A stretch of 64,000 nt of DNA from Clostridia bacterium (GTDB taxonomy: Bacteria; Bacillota; Clostridia; Oscillospirales; Acutalibacteraceae). This document shows positions 42,215-51,569 of the stretch, in pieces; position 1 is the first letter of the stretch; each line of letters begins with the position of its first letter. Under the pieces are notes generated by a model that worked only from the letters and a program-made list of their open reading frames with translations, made no database searches and was not told the origin of the DNA. The stretch covers positions 1 through 64,000 of the forward strand of contig JAFQEL010000008.1 in assembly GCA_017399065.1 (NCBI GenBank), in the 5' to 3' direction. The position numbers were made by a program, and so were the translations under genes.

Positions 42215-43567
42215 TTATTTCTGAGCTTTTTTGAATTCCTTTGAGAGGAAAACAAGCGGAATGAATATGACTATGCCGATTGCGGCAGCTGCAAGGAAGA
42301 TGTGAGGAGCGGGAGTTGCAAGAACCTCGCCGTAATCGTTAGTATAAGTTGTTGTTGAGTATGCATTTGAAATCTTTTCTGCAACCGTCGGACCGATGAG
42401 CATAGGCAGAAGAACGGAGAATATCATTCTGATACCCTGTAGCTGGCCTGTCTTGTCTTCGGGAGTGAAGTCACGCACTGCGGCACCGAGCATGATCATA
42501 AGAAGACCGTAGCCGACTATTGTTGCAAGTGCGGCAAAGATGAAGTAGAGAATGTTATCGTCTGCAAAGAATACGCATACAAGACCGATCAGGTAAACAA
42601 CAGCGGCAGGGAAAAGATAAGGAGCTTTACCTTTTTTGTCACTCATTGAAATTATATAAATAAGAACACCGACCATTACCGCAACATAAGCAACCAGAAG
42701 AATAATCGTGCCGATATTGAGCTTTGAGCCGAGCTCCGACATATCAAGGTGCTTGTCAAGGTAAATGAAAATGTAGGGGAAGAAAACCTGACTTGATACG
42801 GAGAAAATACCCATACACACAAGTGAGATGTAAAGGCTCTTGTTGTTTTTGATAACAGAGGGCTTGAAGCCGTAAACAAGTGTTTCAACAAAGCCTGCCG
42901 TGGTCTTTACGTTTGTTCTGGATTCTTTAATTGTGAATATACCGATGATGCCGCATACGGTAACGACGGCACCGAGGATAAGGAAATAAAGCGAGTATTC
43001 CTTCTGGCCTACTTCTTTGCTGTCGCCGAAGATGGCACCGAACGAACCAGTAACCGCAAGGGTTGCAACAACGGGGATAATTGCAAGAAGCGACTCGATC
43101 TTTGAACGGTTTGAGGATGTACCGATATCTGTTACCCAGGCATTGAATGCAGCGTCGTTACTTGTTGAGCCCATAAAAGTCATAAGACCGTCCATTATGA
43201 TAACGAGAATAACCGTTGCCGAAACAGCAGCACCGGCTTCTGTACCCATTATCTTAGCAATGAACTCGGGGTTGATTATTGCGAAAGAAACAACCGTCAG
43301 ACCCCACAGGATGTAACCTGCACTGATGAAAATCTTACGCTTGTTGATTTTGTCGCTGAGGCTTCCCATAAACAGGGTTGTGAGGAATGCAACAACTGCG
43401 CTTACACCTATCATAACCGAGATGTCGTGCATGTCACCGCCGATTTTTAGCATATAGAGGTTGAAAAAGTTGTTTTCAACAGCCCATGCGACCTGACCCA
43501 TAAAACCAAACATAATAAGGTTGAGCCATAGGCTGAATGAGAGCTTGCCGGTATTTGTTTTTGCCAT
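42215..43567 (-). CDS. Major facilitator superfamily transporter
   Basis: 450 residues with about twelve membrane helices. The loop between helices 2 and 3 reads FMGSLSDKINKRKIFI, the MFS motif A (GxxxDxxGRR-type). The halves are split by a cytosolic loop near FGDSKEVGQKEYS and IKESRTNVKTTAGF. The substrate is unknown. As the first gene behind the promoter and upstream of two lipase-like proteins and a GDPD, uptake of lipid breakdown products is a reasonable but unproven idea. AAAGGCGG precedes the ATG. Confidence 0.88.
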   Translation of the reverse strand: MAKTNTGKLSFSLWLNLIMFGFMGQVAWAVENNFFNLYMLKIGGDMHDISVMIGVSAVVAFLTTLFMGSLSDKINKRKIFISAGYILWGLTVVSFAIINPEFIAKIMGTEAGAAVSATVILVIIMDGLMTFMGSTSNDAAFNAWVTDIGTSSNRSKIESLLAIIPVVATLAVTGSFGAIFGDSKEVGQKEYSLYFLILGAVVTVCGIIGIFTIKESRTNVKTTAGFVETLVYGFKPSVIKNNKSLYISLVCMGIFSVSSQVFFPYIFIYLDKHLDMSELGSKLNIGTIILLVAYVAVMVGVLIYIISMSDKKGKAPYLFPAAVVYLIGLVCVFFADDNILYFIFAALATIVGYGLLMIMLGAAVRDFTPEDKTGQLQGIRMIFSVLLPMLIGPTVAEKISNAYSTTTYTNDYGEVLATPAPHIFLAAAAIGIVIFIPLVFLSKEFKKAQK

Positions 43568-43635
43568 TTCTGTTCCGCCTTTCCCGTTGAAAGCCTGGTT
43601 GTTGACAGACTTCGACTATTAAATAATTATTATAT

Positions 43636-43664
43636 ATAATAACAGATAAATTAAGACTCGTCAA
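43636..43664 (-). promoter_or_regulatory. Promoter of the MFS-lipase-aaRS-lepA-hemW run
   Basis: On the minus strand TTGACG (43659-43664) and TATTAT (43636-43641) with a 17-base spacer, 69 bases before the MFS start. No other clear promoter was seen on this strand until hemW. Confidence 0.78.
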
Positions 43665-43720
43665 TGAATATTAGAAACATTAAAAAATTTTTTATTTATA
43701 CTTCCCTTTTTAGAAAAATG

Positions 43721-43729
43721 TGTTATAAT
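43721..43729 (+). promoter_or_regulatory. Extended -10 promoter of the two-component genes
   Basis: TGTTATAAT (TGn plus TATAAT at 43724-43729) without a good -35 box, 57 bases before the response regulator start. Confidence 0.5.
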
Positions 43730-43785
43730 TACACTGTATACCTTGGGTCGGTATCACAAAAACCGACAAAATATAAGGGAGAGTA

Positions 43786-44484
43786 ATGAAAATGTCACTT
43801 GAAAAAATTCTTATTGTTGATGATGACACCAATATCTGCGAGCTTCTCAGGCTCTATATTGAAAAAGAGGGTTTTAATGTTATTATCGCAAACGATGGCG
43901 CAACTGCAGTCAAAATGTTCCGTGAGCAGCAACCCGACCTGATGCTTCTCGACATCATGTTGCCCAAACTTGACGGTTGGCAGGTCTGCCGCGAAATACG
44001 CAAGACGTCTGACAAGCCGATAATTATGCTTACTGCAAAAGGTGAGACTTTCGATAAGGTACTTGGCCTTGAACTCGGTGCAGATGACTATATAGTCAAG
44101 CCTTTTGATACCAAAGAGGTTGTTGCAAGAATCAAGGCTGTTCTCCGCCGTGTAGGTGCATCTGCCCCCGTGGCAGCAGTGCAGGAGGTGCAGTACGATA
44201 AGCTGCTTATCAATCTTACCAATTATGAACTTCGTGTCAACGGCGTTCAGGTTGATACTCCACCAAAAGAGATGGAGCTTATCTATCACCTTGCAAGCAA
44301 TCCCAACAGAGTTTATACCCGTGACCAGCTTCTTGACGAAGTATGGGGATTCGACTATTACGGTGATTCACGTACTGTTGATGTTCACGTTAAGCGTCTT
44401 CGCGAAAAGCTTGAGGGTGTTTCTGATAAGTGGGAGCTCCGCACCGTATGGGGTGTAGGCTACAAGTTTGAAATCAAGGAATAA
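43786..44484 (+). CDS. OmpR/PhoB-family response regulator
   Basis: 232 residues. The receiver domain has ILIVDDD (acidic pocket), Asp56 in LMLLDIMLP as the phosphorylation site and Lys85 in MLTAKG. The winged-helix DNA-binding domain spans about residues 130-230, with the end of the recognition region RTVDVHVKRLREKL. GGGAG precedes the ATG. It lies 3 bases before the histidine kinase gene, so the pair is co-translated. Envelope stress is a likely stimulus given the HtrA-type protease downstream, but this is inference. Confidence 0.95.
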   Translation: MKMSLEKILIVDDDTNICELLRLYIEKEGFNVIIANDGATAVKMFREQQPDLMLLDIMLPKLDGWQVCREIRKTSDKPIIMLTAKGETFDKVLGLELGADDYIVKPFDTKEVVARIKAVLRRVGASAPVAAVQEVQYDKLLINLTNYELRVNGVQVDTPPKEMELIYHLASNPNRVYTRDQLLDEVWGFDYYGDSRTVDVHVKRLREKLEGVSDKWELRTVWGVGYKFEIKE

Positions 44485-44487
44485 TCT

Positions 44488-45972
44488 ATGAAAAATAATA
44501 AAAAGCGTCAGGATATGTCGCTCCGTGCGAAATATTCGCTTATGCTTGCCGGTATTATTCTGGCGTGCTTTTTGTTGCTCGGTATTGCACTTGTTGCTTT
44601 TGCCGGCAGATATTGGTACGGTCAGAAGGCTGAGCTTATGACCGAGAATACACACAACGTTGCTCAGTCTGCTTCCGACTTGCTTTCGGGCGGATATATT
44701 TCGATGTACGGCGACGGTGATTCGATAGCTGCTCTGGGCTCATCTCTTTCACTTATATCTACTTCAATTGATGCCGATGTCTTTCTGTGTGACACGACAG
44801 GTCATATTATTATGTGCCGTGAGTTTCTTGTCGATGGTTCTATGGTAGCTGAAGCTTGCGGCTATCACGATAATTTAATAATACCGCCAAGTATTATCAA
44901 CGATGTTCTTCTCAGTTCATACTCAACCGTCAGTACTATCGGCGGTCAGTTTGACGAAGCACAGTTTATTGTCGGCGAGCCTGTACAGGTTGAGGGTCAT
45001 ACGGTTGCACTTGTTTTCGCTGTCGCTCCCGTTAACGATGCTATTATCAATTTTATTGCGCCGATAGGCACATTGTTTGCGGTTTCATTGCTTGTTGTTA
45101 TGCTTTTTGCTGTTATCGCGATTTATTTTGCTTCGCATATCATAACCAAGCCGCTTAAAGATATGGCAGATGTCACAAAGAGCTACGGCGCAGGTGATTT
45201 CAGCCCGAGAGTTGATATCAACAGAAATGACGAAATCGGTCAGCTTGCAGCTTCTTTTAATAAGATGGCAAGCAGTCTTGCTCAGCTTGAAAGCTCGCGA
45301 CGCAGTTTTGTTGCAAATGTTTCGCATGAGCTCAAAACACCGATGACTACTATCGGCGGATTTATCGACGGAATACTCGATGAAACAATACCGCCCGAGC
45401 AGCAGGAATATTATCTGAGAATAGTATCCGAAGAAGTAAAACGTTTGTCGAGAATTGTTGTCTCAATGCTCAACCTTTCAAAAATCGAAGCAGGTCAGCT
45501 TGATCTGACCTTCAGTGATGTTGACCTTTCCGATATGATACTTGGTACCTTCCTCAATCTTGAGCAGAAGATAAGCGAGGGCGATATTGAAATACGCGGT
45601 CTTGACCTTCTCGGAAAACATACTGTCAGAGCAGACAGAGATATGCTTGGTCAGGTTGTATACAACCTTGTTGACAATGCTGTAAAGTTTACACCCGAGC
45701 ACGGATATATAAGCATAAGCGTGGTCGAAAAAGACGACTGCACGGAAACCCATATTTTCAACAGCGGTACGGGAATTGCTCCCGATGAGCTGCAGAGAAT
45801 ATTTGAGCGTTTTTATAAGGTCGATAAATCACGCAGCGCCGATGCCAAAAGCACGGGCCTAGGTTTGTATATTGTAAAAAGTATACTTGAACTTCATAAC
45901 GGAAAAATATATGCCGAGAGTGTTGAGGGCAGATATACTGAGTTCGTATTTACTTTGCCGAAGCTTATGTAA
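44488..45972 (+). CDS. Membrane sensor histidine kinase
   Basis: 494 residues. Two membrane helices (about 15-40 and 188-213) frame an extracellular sensor of about 145 residues. HAMP follows (SHIITKPLKDMADVT...), then the HisKA box VANVSHELKTPMTTIGGF with His280, and a HATPase domain with NAVKF and TGLGLYIVKSI. It phosphorylates the response regulator encoded 3 bases upstream. The domain order is that of PhoR/ResE-type kinases. Confidence 0.95.
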   Translation: MKNNKKRQDMSLRAKYSLMLAGIILACFLLLGIALVAFAGRYWYGQKAELMTENTHNVAQSASDLLSGGYISMYGDGDSIAALGSSLSLISTSIDADVFLCDTTGHIIMCREFLVDGSMVAEACGYHDNLIIPPSIINDVLLSSYSTVSTIGGQFDEAQFIVGEPVQVEGHTVALVFAVAPVNDAIINFIAPIGTLFAVSLLVVMLFAVIAIYFASHIITKPLKDMADVTKSYGAGDFSPRVDINRNDEIGQLAASFNKMASSLAQLESSRRSFVANVSHELKTPMTTIGGFIDGILDETIPPEQQEYYLRIVSEEVKRLSRIVVSMLNLSKIEAGQLDLTFSDVDLSDMILGTFLNLEQKISEGDIEIRGLDLLGKHTVRADRDMLGQVVYNLVDNAVKFTPEHGYISISVVEKDDCTETHIFNSGTGIAPDELQRIFERFYKVDKSRSADAKSTGLGLYIVKSILELHNGKIYAESVEGRYTEFVFTLPKLM

Positions 45973-46104
45973 TATCTGTGACAAAAAACACATACAAAAT
46001 TAAAAAATAGTTAACAAGCTTGAAATGTGAATACAATGCACAAACTCTAATATGCATATAAGCAATACAATCGGTTGCTGATTCTATGATTTAAGGAGAA
46101 GTAA

Positions 46105-47709
46105 ATGATGGATGAATTTATGAATAACACACCCGGAACAGATGAGGGAAAAGACGCTCCGGCAACTGACGGGCAGGTCGCAGAGCCTGTTTCAGCGGCA
46201 GAAGTACCGTCTGAAGAACCTGCAACTGCTTCCGAAGAACCGGCAGTTGTTCCTGCATCTGAAACCGTACCGCTCCGACCGGTATATCAGCCTCCTGTAC
46301 AGCAAGGCGGATATGCACATAGTCCTTATGGTGTTGATGCTCCCGATAATGCAGCTCAGCCGCCCCGTACACAGCCGTATGTGTATAATCCGAACGGAGT
46401 TCCGTATGCACAGTATCAGCCTCCCGTAAACAGTGGCGGGCGCAAATCAAATAAAAAAGGTCGAAATATCTTTTTTATAATTCTTGCGGTTGTTGTGGCT
46501 GTTTCTGCCGTTGCAATTCCATTGTCACTCAGGGGTAAAAATAATCCGGAGAGTCCTGAGTTACCGGGTATTGCAGACGGTGAAACACCGACGGTGAATG
46601 AGAATGCACCTTCGCTTGACATTAACGATACACCCGAGCAGGGCTTAATGGGTTCAGGCGTACTTACACCTGAGCAGGTTTATGAAAAGATTTCCGCAAG
46701 TAATGTCGCTGTAATTGTTTACAGAAACAACTCTGTTTATACAGAGGGTACCGGCATTATAATGAAAGAGGACGATGCAAAGCAGTATACCTACATCCTC
46801 ACTTGCGCTCACGTTATTTCAGACTCAGGTACAGAGATTGTTATACAGTTTGAAGACGGTACACGTCACGATGCCGAGATGGTAGGCTATGATCTTCGTA
46901 CCGATATCGGCGTGCTCCGTATCAAAGCTACCGGATTTAAGGCTGCGGAATTCGGCAACTCCGATTCTCTTAAGGTCGGCAGTACTGTCTATGCAATAGG
47001 CAATCCCGGCGGTTCTGCTCTTTTCGGTACGTTTACCGACGGCAAGGTTTCCGCAATTGGCAGAAGCATTACAAGCAGCATCGGCTACGATATGGTCTGT
47101 ATTCAGCACAATGCTGCTATCAGCCCCGGTAATTCAGGCGGTGCACTTGTTAATGAATACGGTCAGGTTATCGGCATTAATTCTTCCAAAATTGCCGCAA
47201 CGGAGTTTGAGGGCATTTCGTTTTCAATTCCGATAACACAGGCTAAGGATATTATCAATAAGATCATTGCTTACGGTTATGTGCCGGGCAGAGCCAAGCT
47301 CGGAATTTCTTATGTGGCAAACGATTCTTCATCAATCAGCGGTATTTACGGTATGGCTGTACAGATGATGGATCTTCCCAGCGGGTCACTTGTTATTTAT
47401 TCAATTGATGCTGACAGTGCACTTGCAGGTACCGATGCTCAGCCGGGTGATATGATAACTGCCGTTAACGGTAAGAAGCTTGATACTGCTGATGTTCTTC
47501 TTGAAACGATCGAGGATTCATCGGTAGGTGACGAGCTTGAACTGAGTATATTCAGAATTGAATCTGTCGGCGGAAAATACTCTACAAATGAATTTACGGT
47601 AAAAGTAAAGCTTATTGAAGAAAAAAACACAGGTTATGTTGAAGAGACAACAACCCACGGTGTTTACGGTAATGACGGATACGATTTCGGTTTTGATTTC
47701 GGATTTTGA
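46105..47709 (+). CDS. HtrA/DegP-like membrane-anchored serine protease
   Basis: 534 residues. A long Pro/Glu-rich cytosolic segment (residues 1-118) precedes a single membrane helix (121-141), so the protease part lies outside the cell. The catalytic triad is His236 (TCAHVIS), Asp267 (RTDIGVL) and Ser344 (SPGNSGGALVN), with one C-terminal PDZ domain (about 400-495) and a Gly/Asp/Phe-rich end (YGNDGYDFGFDFGF). The anchored type degrades misfolded envelope proteins. AAGGAG precedes ATG 46105. It follows the two-component genes and probably shares their regulation. Confidence 0.93.
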   Translation: MMDEFMNNTPGTDEGKDAPATDGQVAEPVSAAEVPSEEPATASEEPAVVPASETVPLRPVYQPPVQQGGYAHSPYGVDAPDNAAQPPRTQPYVYNPNGVPYAQYQPPVNSGGRKSNKKGRNIFFIILAVVVAVSAVAIPLSLRGKNNPESPELPGIADGETPTVNENAPSLDINDTPEQGLMGSGVLTPEQVYEKISASNVAVIVYRNNSVYTEGTGIIMKEDDAKQYTYILTCAHVISDSGTEIVIQFEDGTRHDAEMVGYDLRTDIGVLRIKATGFKAAEFGNSDSLKVGSTVYAIGNPGGSALFGTFTDGKVSAIGRSITSSIGYDMVCIQHNAAISPGNSGGALVNEYGQVIGINSSKIAATEFEGISFSIPITQAKDIINKIIAYGYVPGRAKLGISYVANDSSSISGIYGMAVQMMDLPSGSLVIYSIDADSALAGTDAQPGDMITAVNGKKLDTADVLLETIEDSSVGDELELSIFRIESVGGKYSTNEFTVKVKLIEEKNTGYVEETTTHGVYGNDGYDFGFDFGF

Positions 47710-47731
47710 TTAATTTTTAAGGATAGTGTAT

Positions 47732-48517
47732 ATGAAAAGCTCGGTTTTTGAAAAAACAAAATATTTTATAATTGATATGGACGGTACGTTTTATCTCGGC
47801 GGCGAGATAATAAACGGTGCTGACCGCTTTATAAATAAAGCACTTGCAACGGGAAGAGATTTCAGGTTTTTTACCAACAATTCCTCAAACAATGTCGAGG
47901 TGTGTTGCGAAAAGCTGAAGAAAATGGGCTATCCCGTATCGGAAGACAAAATAATTATTTCCTCACACGTTACCATAGATTATCTCAATAAGAATCATGC
48001 GGGTGAGAAAATTTATCTTCTTGGTAATGAACGTCTTACACATGACTTTATCAAAGGCGGTATAAACCTCGTTGATGAAGATCCCGATGTTGTAGTGCTT
48101 GGATTTGATACAACACTTACCTACGAAAAAATCAATAAGGCAGCCAACTATATTGCAGGCGGAGCGGTCTATATTGCAACACACCCAGATCTTAACTGCC
48201 CAATGGCAAACGGTTTTATGCCCGATACGGGTTCTATGATTGAAATGTTTGCAGCCTCTACGGGAAAACGTCCGCTCGTTATGGGTAAGCCTATGACTCA
48301 TACGGTTGACTATATTACGTCTCTGCTCGGCTGTCAGCGTGAAGAGATTGCTTTTGTCGGTGACAGACTTGCAACCGATATTGCAATCGGCGCAGATCAC
48401 GGTATCCCTTGCGCACTTGTTCTCAGTGGTGTTACTACGTGTGAGGAGTATTCTGTTGCAGGTATTCCTGCAAGCGTGGTAGTCGATGATCTTGAAGCGC
48501 TCGGAGATTATATCTGA
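47732..48517 (+). CDS. HAD-IIA family phosphatase (NagD-like)
   Basis: 261 residues. IIDMDGTFYLGG is HAD motif I (DxDGT), FFTNNSSNN motif II, and EIAFVGDRLATDIAIGADHG motif III/IV with the acidic pair. The C2-type cap sits between. Such enzymes dephosphorylate small phosphosugars or nucleotides. The ATG at 47732 has AAGGA 8 bases upstream; a GTG two codons earlier is less likely. It begins 22 bases after the protease gene. Confidence 0.92.
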   Translation: MKSSVFEKTKYFIIDMDGTFYLGGEIINGADRFINKALATGRDFRFFTNNSSNNVEVCCEKLKKMGYPVSEDKIIISSHVTIDYLNKNHAGEKIYLLGNERLTHDFIKGGINLVDEDPDVVVLGFDTTLTYEKINKAANYIAGGAVYIATHPDLNCPMANGFMPDTGSMIEMFAASTGKRPLVMGKPMTHTVDYITSLLGCQREEIAFVGDRLATDIAIGADHGIPCALVLSGVTTCEEYSVAGIPASVVVDDLEALGDYI

Positions 48518-48541
48518 AAATTGTTGAAAGGGGTAGAAAGA

Positions 48542-48928
48542 ATGCTTGCTGAAAACTTAAAAAAATTCCGTAAACTATCAGGCTTCAGACAGGATGATGT
48601 GGCAAAGGTAATAGGTCTTGACCGTTCGGCGTATGCATACTACGAAAGCGGAAAAACCGAGCCCAGTGCAGGAAATCTTATTAAGATTTCAAAAATGTTC
48701 GGTGTTGATGTTAATACTCTGATCGGTTATGAAACGGATGATGTTTCGTATGCGCTTCATTCAGATGCAGAGAATTCATATTCTGTTGACGCAGATGTTC
48801 AGATTGATGTCTTGGGTAAATGCACGCCGGAAGAACGGTATATAATTGCTTGTTACCGCGCCTGTGAAAACAAACAAGCGATAATAGATGCGGTTAGTAA
48901 GGTTTATGAATCCGAAGTTATCGGATGA
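48542..48928 (+). CDS. XRE-family transcriptional regulator
   Basis: 128 residues. Residues 1-60 form a helix-turn-helix: LAENLKKFRKLSGFRQDDVAKVIGLDRSAYAYYESGKTEPS. The C-terminal part (KCTPEERYIIACYRACENKQAIIDAVSKVYES) is a short helical region common in clostridial XRE proteins. AAAGGGG precedes the ATG. It sits in a run with the HAD phosphatase and the zinc-ribbon membrane protein; the target genes are unknown. Confidence 0.9.
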   Translation: MLAENLKKFRKLSGFRQDDVAKVIGLDRSAYAYYESGKTEPSAGNLIKISKMFGVDVNTLIGYETDDVSYALHSDAENSYSVDADVQIDVLGKCTPEERYIIACYRACENKQAIIDAVSKVYESEVIG

Positions 48929-48946
48929 CATAGAAAGGAGATTAAT

Positions 48947-49735
48947 ATGTACTGTAGTAATTGCGGTAAACAGATTGACGACGGTTCAGTTACCTGTCCG
49001 TTATGTAATGCACAGCAGAATTCCGGTGCAGGCAGACCGCAGGCGGATGTGCCTGTAGTGCAGGCAGAGCCCGTATATATACCTCCGACAGCACAGCCTG
49101 ACGAAGTGATTGCTGAAAAAAAAGGCAAAAAGCCGGCAAACCCCAAAGCCAAAGGCTATGCGGCTATAGCTTCAGCTCTGCTCGCATTTCCGACTCTCAT
49201 ATGCCTGGTTGTAGACTATCTTGGTGCTCCGACATGGGTGCATTGGATTTTTAATTTCCTTGAAATTAATATCGAACAGATTCAACCCGGTCATATGGAT
49301 TGGTCACTGTATTTTCTTGGTATAATAATGTGTCTTTGGATGGCGATCGTCCTTCCCGTAATGAAACCGAAGCGACCGGCTGTAACCGTATGCGTCTGTC
49401 TTGCGGTGATATCACTGTATATGCTGTTGTTAGCTTATATCAACAGCAGTGCAACGTGGTATGTACAGTGGGTGCTTCCAGTTTTCCTTATGATTACGGT
49501 ATCTTCTGCAATAATGAGTATACTCATTTCATATAAGATTATAAAAGGCAGGCATATAGCTACAGCTATAGGTGCGCAGGTTGCTCTGATCGCTGTCGGT
49601 CTTGAAATTGTAGGTGATATGAATATCTATGCGGCAGTTAACCTTCGCTGGTCATTGATTGTTTCGGTTGTTATTGTCGGTGCTGTTCTTATATATGAGG
49701 CAGCAAGCTATGCCGCACGGCTTAATAGAAAATAA
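48947..49735 (+). CDS. Zinc-ribbon multi-pass membrane protein
   Basis: 262 residues. The start MYCSNCGKQIDDGSVTCPLC is a zinc-ribbon of the zinc-ribbon_2/DUF2116 kind. A polar linker (about residues 25-65) leads to six hydrophobic segments from about residue 68 to 255 (AIASALLAFPTLICLVVDYL, ..., LIVSVVIVGAVLIYEAASYA). The function is unknown; these proteins are common and scattered in Firmicutes. GAAAGGAG precedes the ATG by 8 bases. It is the last gene of the plus-strand run. Confidence 0.85.
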   Translation: MYCSNCGKQIDDGSVTCPLCNAQQNSGAGRPQADVPVVQAEPVYIPPTAQPDEVIAEKKGKKPANPKAKGYAAIASALLAFPTLICLVVDYLGAPTWVHWIFNFLEINIEQIQPGHMDWSLYFLGIIMCLWMAIVLPVMKPKRPAVTVCVCLAVISLYMLLLAYINSSATWYVQWVLPVFLMITVSSAIMSILISYKIIKGRHIATAIGAQVALIAVGLEIVGDMNIYAAVNLRWSLIVSVVIVGAVLIYEAASYAARLNRK

Positions 49736-49743
49736 TATTACAT

Positions 49744-49795
49744 AAGGTCATGGAATGAACGTACTTTTCAGTCGGTTTGTTCCATGGCCTTTTAT
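49744..49795 (+). terminator. Terminator of the two-component/HtrA run
   Basis: AAGGTCATGGAA / TTCCATGGCCTT form a 12-bp stem (one G-U pair) with a long loop, followed by TTTATTTG. Confidence 0.75.
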
Positions 49796-49824
49796 TTGCT
49801 GATCTTGATTCTTTATTATTAATG

Positions 49825-49853
49825 TTGTAAAAAATACTTTATTGTGTTAGAAT
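49825..49853 (+). promoter_or_regulatory. Promoter of the secreted beta-helix gene
   Basis: TTGTAA (49825-49830) and TAGAAT (49848-49853) with a 17-base spacer, 34 bases before the gene. Confidence 0.7.
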
Positions 49854-49887
49854 GACGTAAAAATGCATTACTAAGGAGGATGTATGT

Positions 49888-51513
49888 ATGAAGAGAGCAG
49901 TAAGCTTTCTGGTTGTATTTTCAATTGTAATAACAAGTGTATGCTTTCTTTCTTATGCGGCAGCAAGCGACAAAAATTATTATTATATTGATTCCGTGGG
50001 CGGTAATGATTCCAACAGCGGCACGGATATAAACAGCCCCATAAAAACCTTGTTGGGACTTAAAGATCCTGTTATTAAAGCAGGCACTCATTTCCTCTTC
50101 AAAAACGGCGGCGAATACGAATGCGCCGTAACGCTCACCTGTAGCGGCACAAAGGAAAATCCGATTGTGATTTCCTCCTACGGCGAGGGTGAAAAAGCAA
50201 TACTGTACACCAACGAAAAATCAGACGTTTTCCGTTTTTTCGATTGCTCTTATATAACCATATCAAATCTGCATATTAAAGCTCCAAACGGCGGTGGAAT
50301 CTGGATTGATACACTCAATCAGACAAGCGAAGGTATCGTTATTGACAATGTTTATTTCACCGATATGCAGAATCACAGAGTAACCAGCCGTGATGATTTT
50401 TCAAACGGTGCGGCAGGCGCGAGAGCTGCTGTGATGGTCAAAGGCTTGCCCGCAAGGTCGAGGTATGCAGTAAATGACCTTACAGTAAAGAATTGCGAAG
50501 TTTACAACTGCGGCAACGGATTTATAATATGGGGCTCGTGGAACGACAAGCAGGAGTGGTGGTGCGAAAACGAAGAGGATATCGACCCCGTATTCAACGA
50601 AGGTCTGCTTATCGAGGGCTGTTATTTGCATGAATTGGATGCCGAAGCGGTGCTTGTCGGTATGTGCGACGGTGCGTTGGTTACAAACTGCCGCGCCATC
50701 AACTGCTGCCAGGGCCCCGGTACGGATGAAAACGGCGAGATCCTTTATTACACCGCCGCGATGTGGTTTTGGGGAAGTGTAAACAGCACGATTCAATACT
50801 GTGAAATTGCAGGGCAAAAAAATGTCGGTGACGGTATGGCGATTGATTTCGATTCCTATTCGCATAACTGTACGTATCAGTATATCTATTCCCACGACAA
50901 TATGCGCTTTATCTGTAACTGCCCATTCCACAGCGGACATAAAAACAATACGGTGCGCTACTGCCTTTCTGTAAATGATAACGGCGGAAGAAGCAGAATT
51001 TCGGCAAATCCGGGTGAACACGGACTTAAATTTTATAACAATACAATAGTCAACTGCGCCGATTTTTATATGATAGATATGTATGATTCGGTAATTGCAA
51101 ATAATATAATCGCTCCTGCTGACGGATACGTTGTGGTTTGCGATACGGCGGATTACTTCCGTGACGGCAATGTTTTTGCAAACAACTGCTACTATAACAC
51201 CGTAAATCCTTTTTGCGACCTATTTTCAAAGAATACCGTTCCGGGATTTGCAAGCAATGATCTGACACCCTTTGAAAGCTTTATGCTGTCAAAGGACTCA
51301 CCGCTTATCGGTGCAGGTGTTGAAATCGACGGCAATGACCTGACAACCGATATTTTCGGCAATGAAATAACCGGCAACAATATAGGATGTTACGGTGCAG
51401 ACGGCGAGGATGCTGAGTATGACGGTGAGAATCTGATAGAAAGAATCATAAGATTTTTCAAGGATTTAATTAACAAACTTGTCCGCAAATCAGAAGGACT
51501 TAATGATTATTAA
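49888..51513 (+). CDS. Secreted right-handed beta-helix protein (pectate-lyase-like)
   Basis: 541 residues with a signal peptide (KRAVSFLVVFSIVITSVCFLSYAAA). The mature part has the repeated N/V-rich turns of a right-handed parallel beta-helix (ITISNLHIKAPNGGGIWI, EGIVIDNVYFTDM, NTIVNCADFYMIDMYDSVIANNIIA), and the opening YYIDSVGGNDSNSGTDINSPIKTL is the typical cap of such polysaccharide-binding proteins. It probably cuts or binds a pectin-like or other acidic glycan; the lyase or hydrolase class cannot be fixed. The last 25 residues (ERIIRFFKDLINKLVRK) form an amphipathic helix also seen on other secreted proteins here. Confidence 0.85.
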   Translation: MKRAVSFLVVFSIVITSVCFLSYAAASDKNYYYIDSVGGNDSNSGTDINSPIKTLLGLKDPVIKAGTHFLFKNGGEYECAVTLTCSGTKENPIVISSYGEGEKAILYTNEKSDVFRFFDCSYITISNLHIKAPNGGGIWIDTLNQTSEGIVIDNVYFTDMQNHRVTSRDDFSNGAAGARAAVMVKGLPARSRYAVNDLTVKNCEVYNCGNGFIIWGSWNDKQEWWCENEEDIDPVFNEGLLIEGCYLHELDAEAVLVGMCDGALVTNCRAINCCQGPGTDENGEILYYTAAMWFWGSVNSTIQYCEIAGQKNVGDGMAIDFDSYSHNCTYQYIYSHDNMRFICNCPFHSGHKNNTVRYCLSVNDNGGRSRISANPGEHGLKFYNNTIVNCADFYMIDMYDSVIANNIIAPADGYVVVCDTADYFRDGNVFANNCYYNTVNPFCDLFSKNTVPGFASNDLTPFESFMLSKDSPLIGAGVEIDGNDLTTDIFGNEITGNNIGCYGADGEDAEYDGENLIERIIRFFKDLINKLVRKSEGLNDY

Positions 51514-51524
51514 GATATAATATA

Positions 51525-51563
51525 AAACAGGCTGAAAAAGCGCTATGCTTTTTCGGCCTGTTT
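51525..51563. terminator. Bidirectional terminator between convergent beta-helix genes
   Basis: AAACAGGCTGAAAAAGC and GCTTTTTCGGCCTGTTT form a 17-bp stem (one G-U pair) with a 5-base loop and T-rich flanks on both strands. It serves genes ending at 51513 and 51570. Confidence 0.9.
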
Positions 51564-51569
51564 TAGTTT

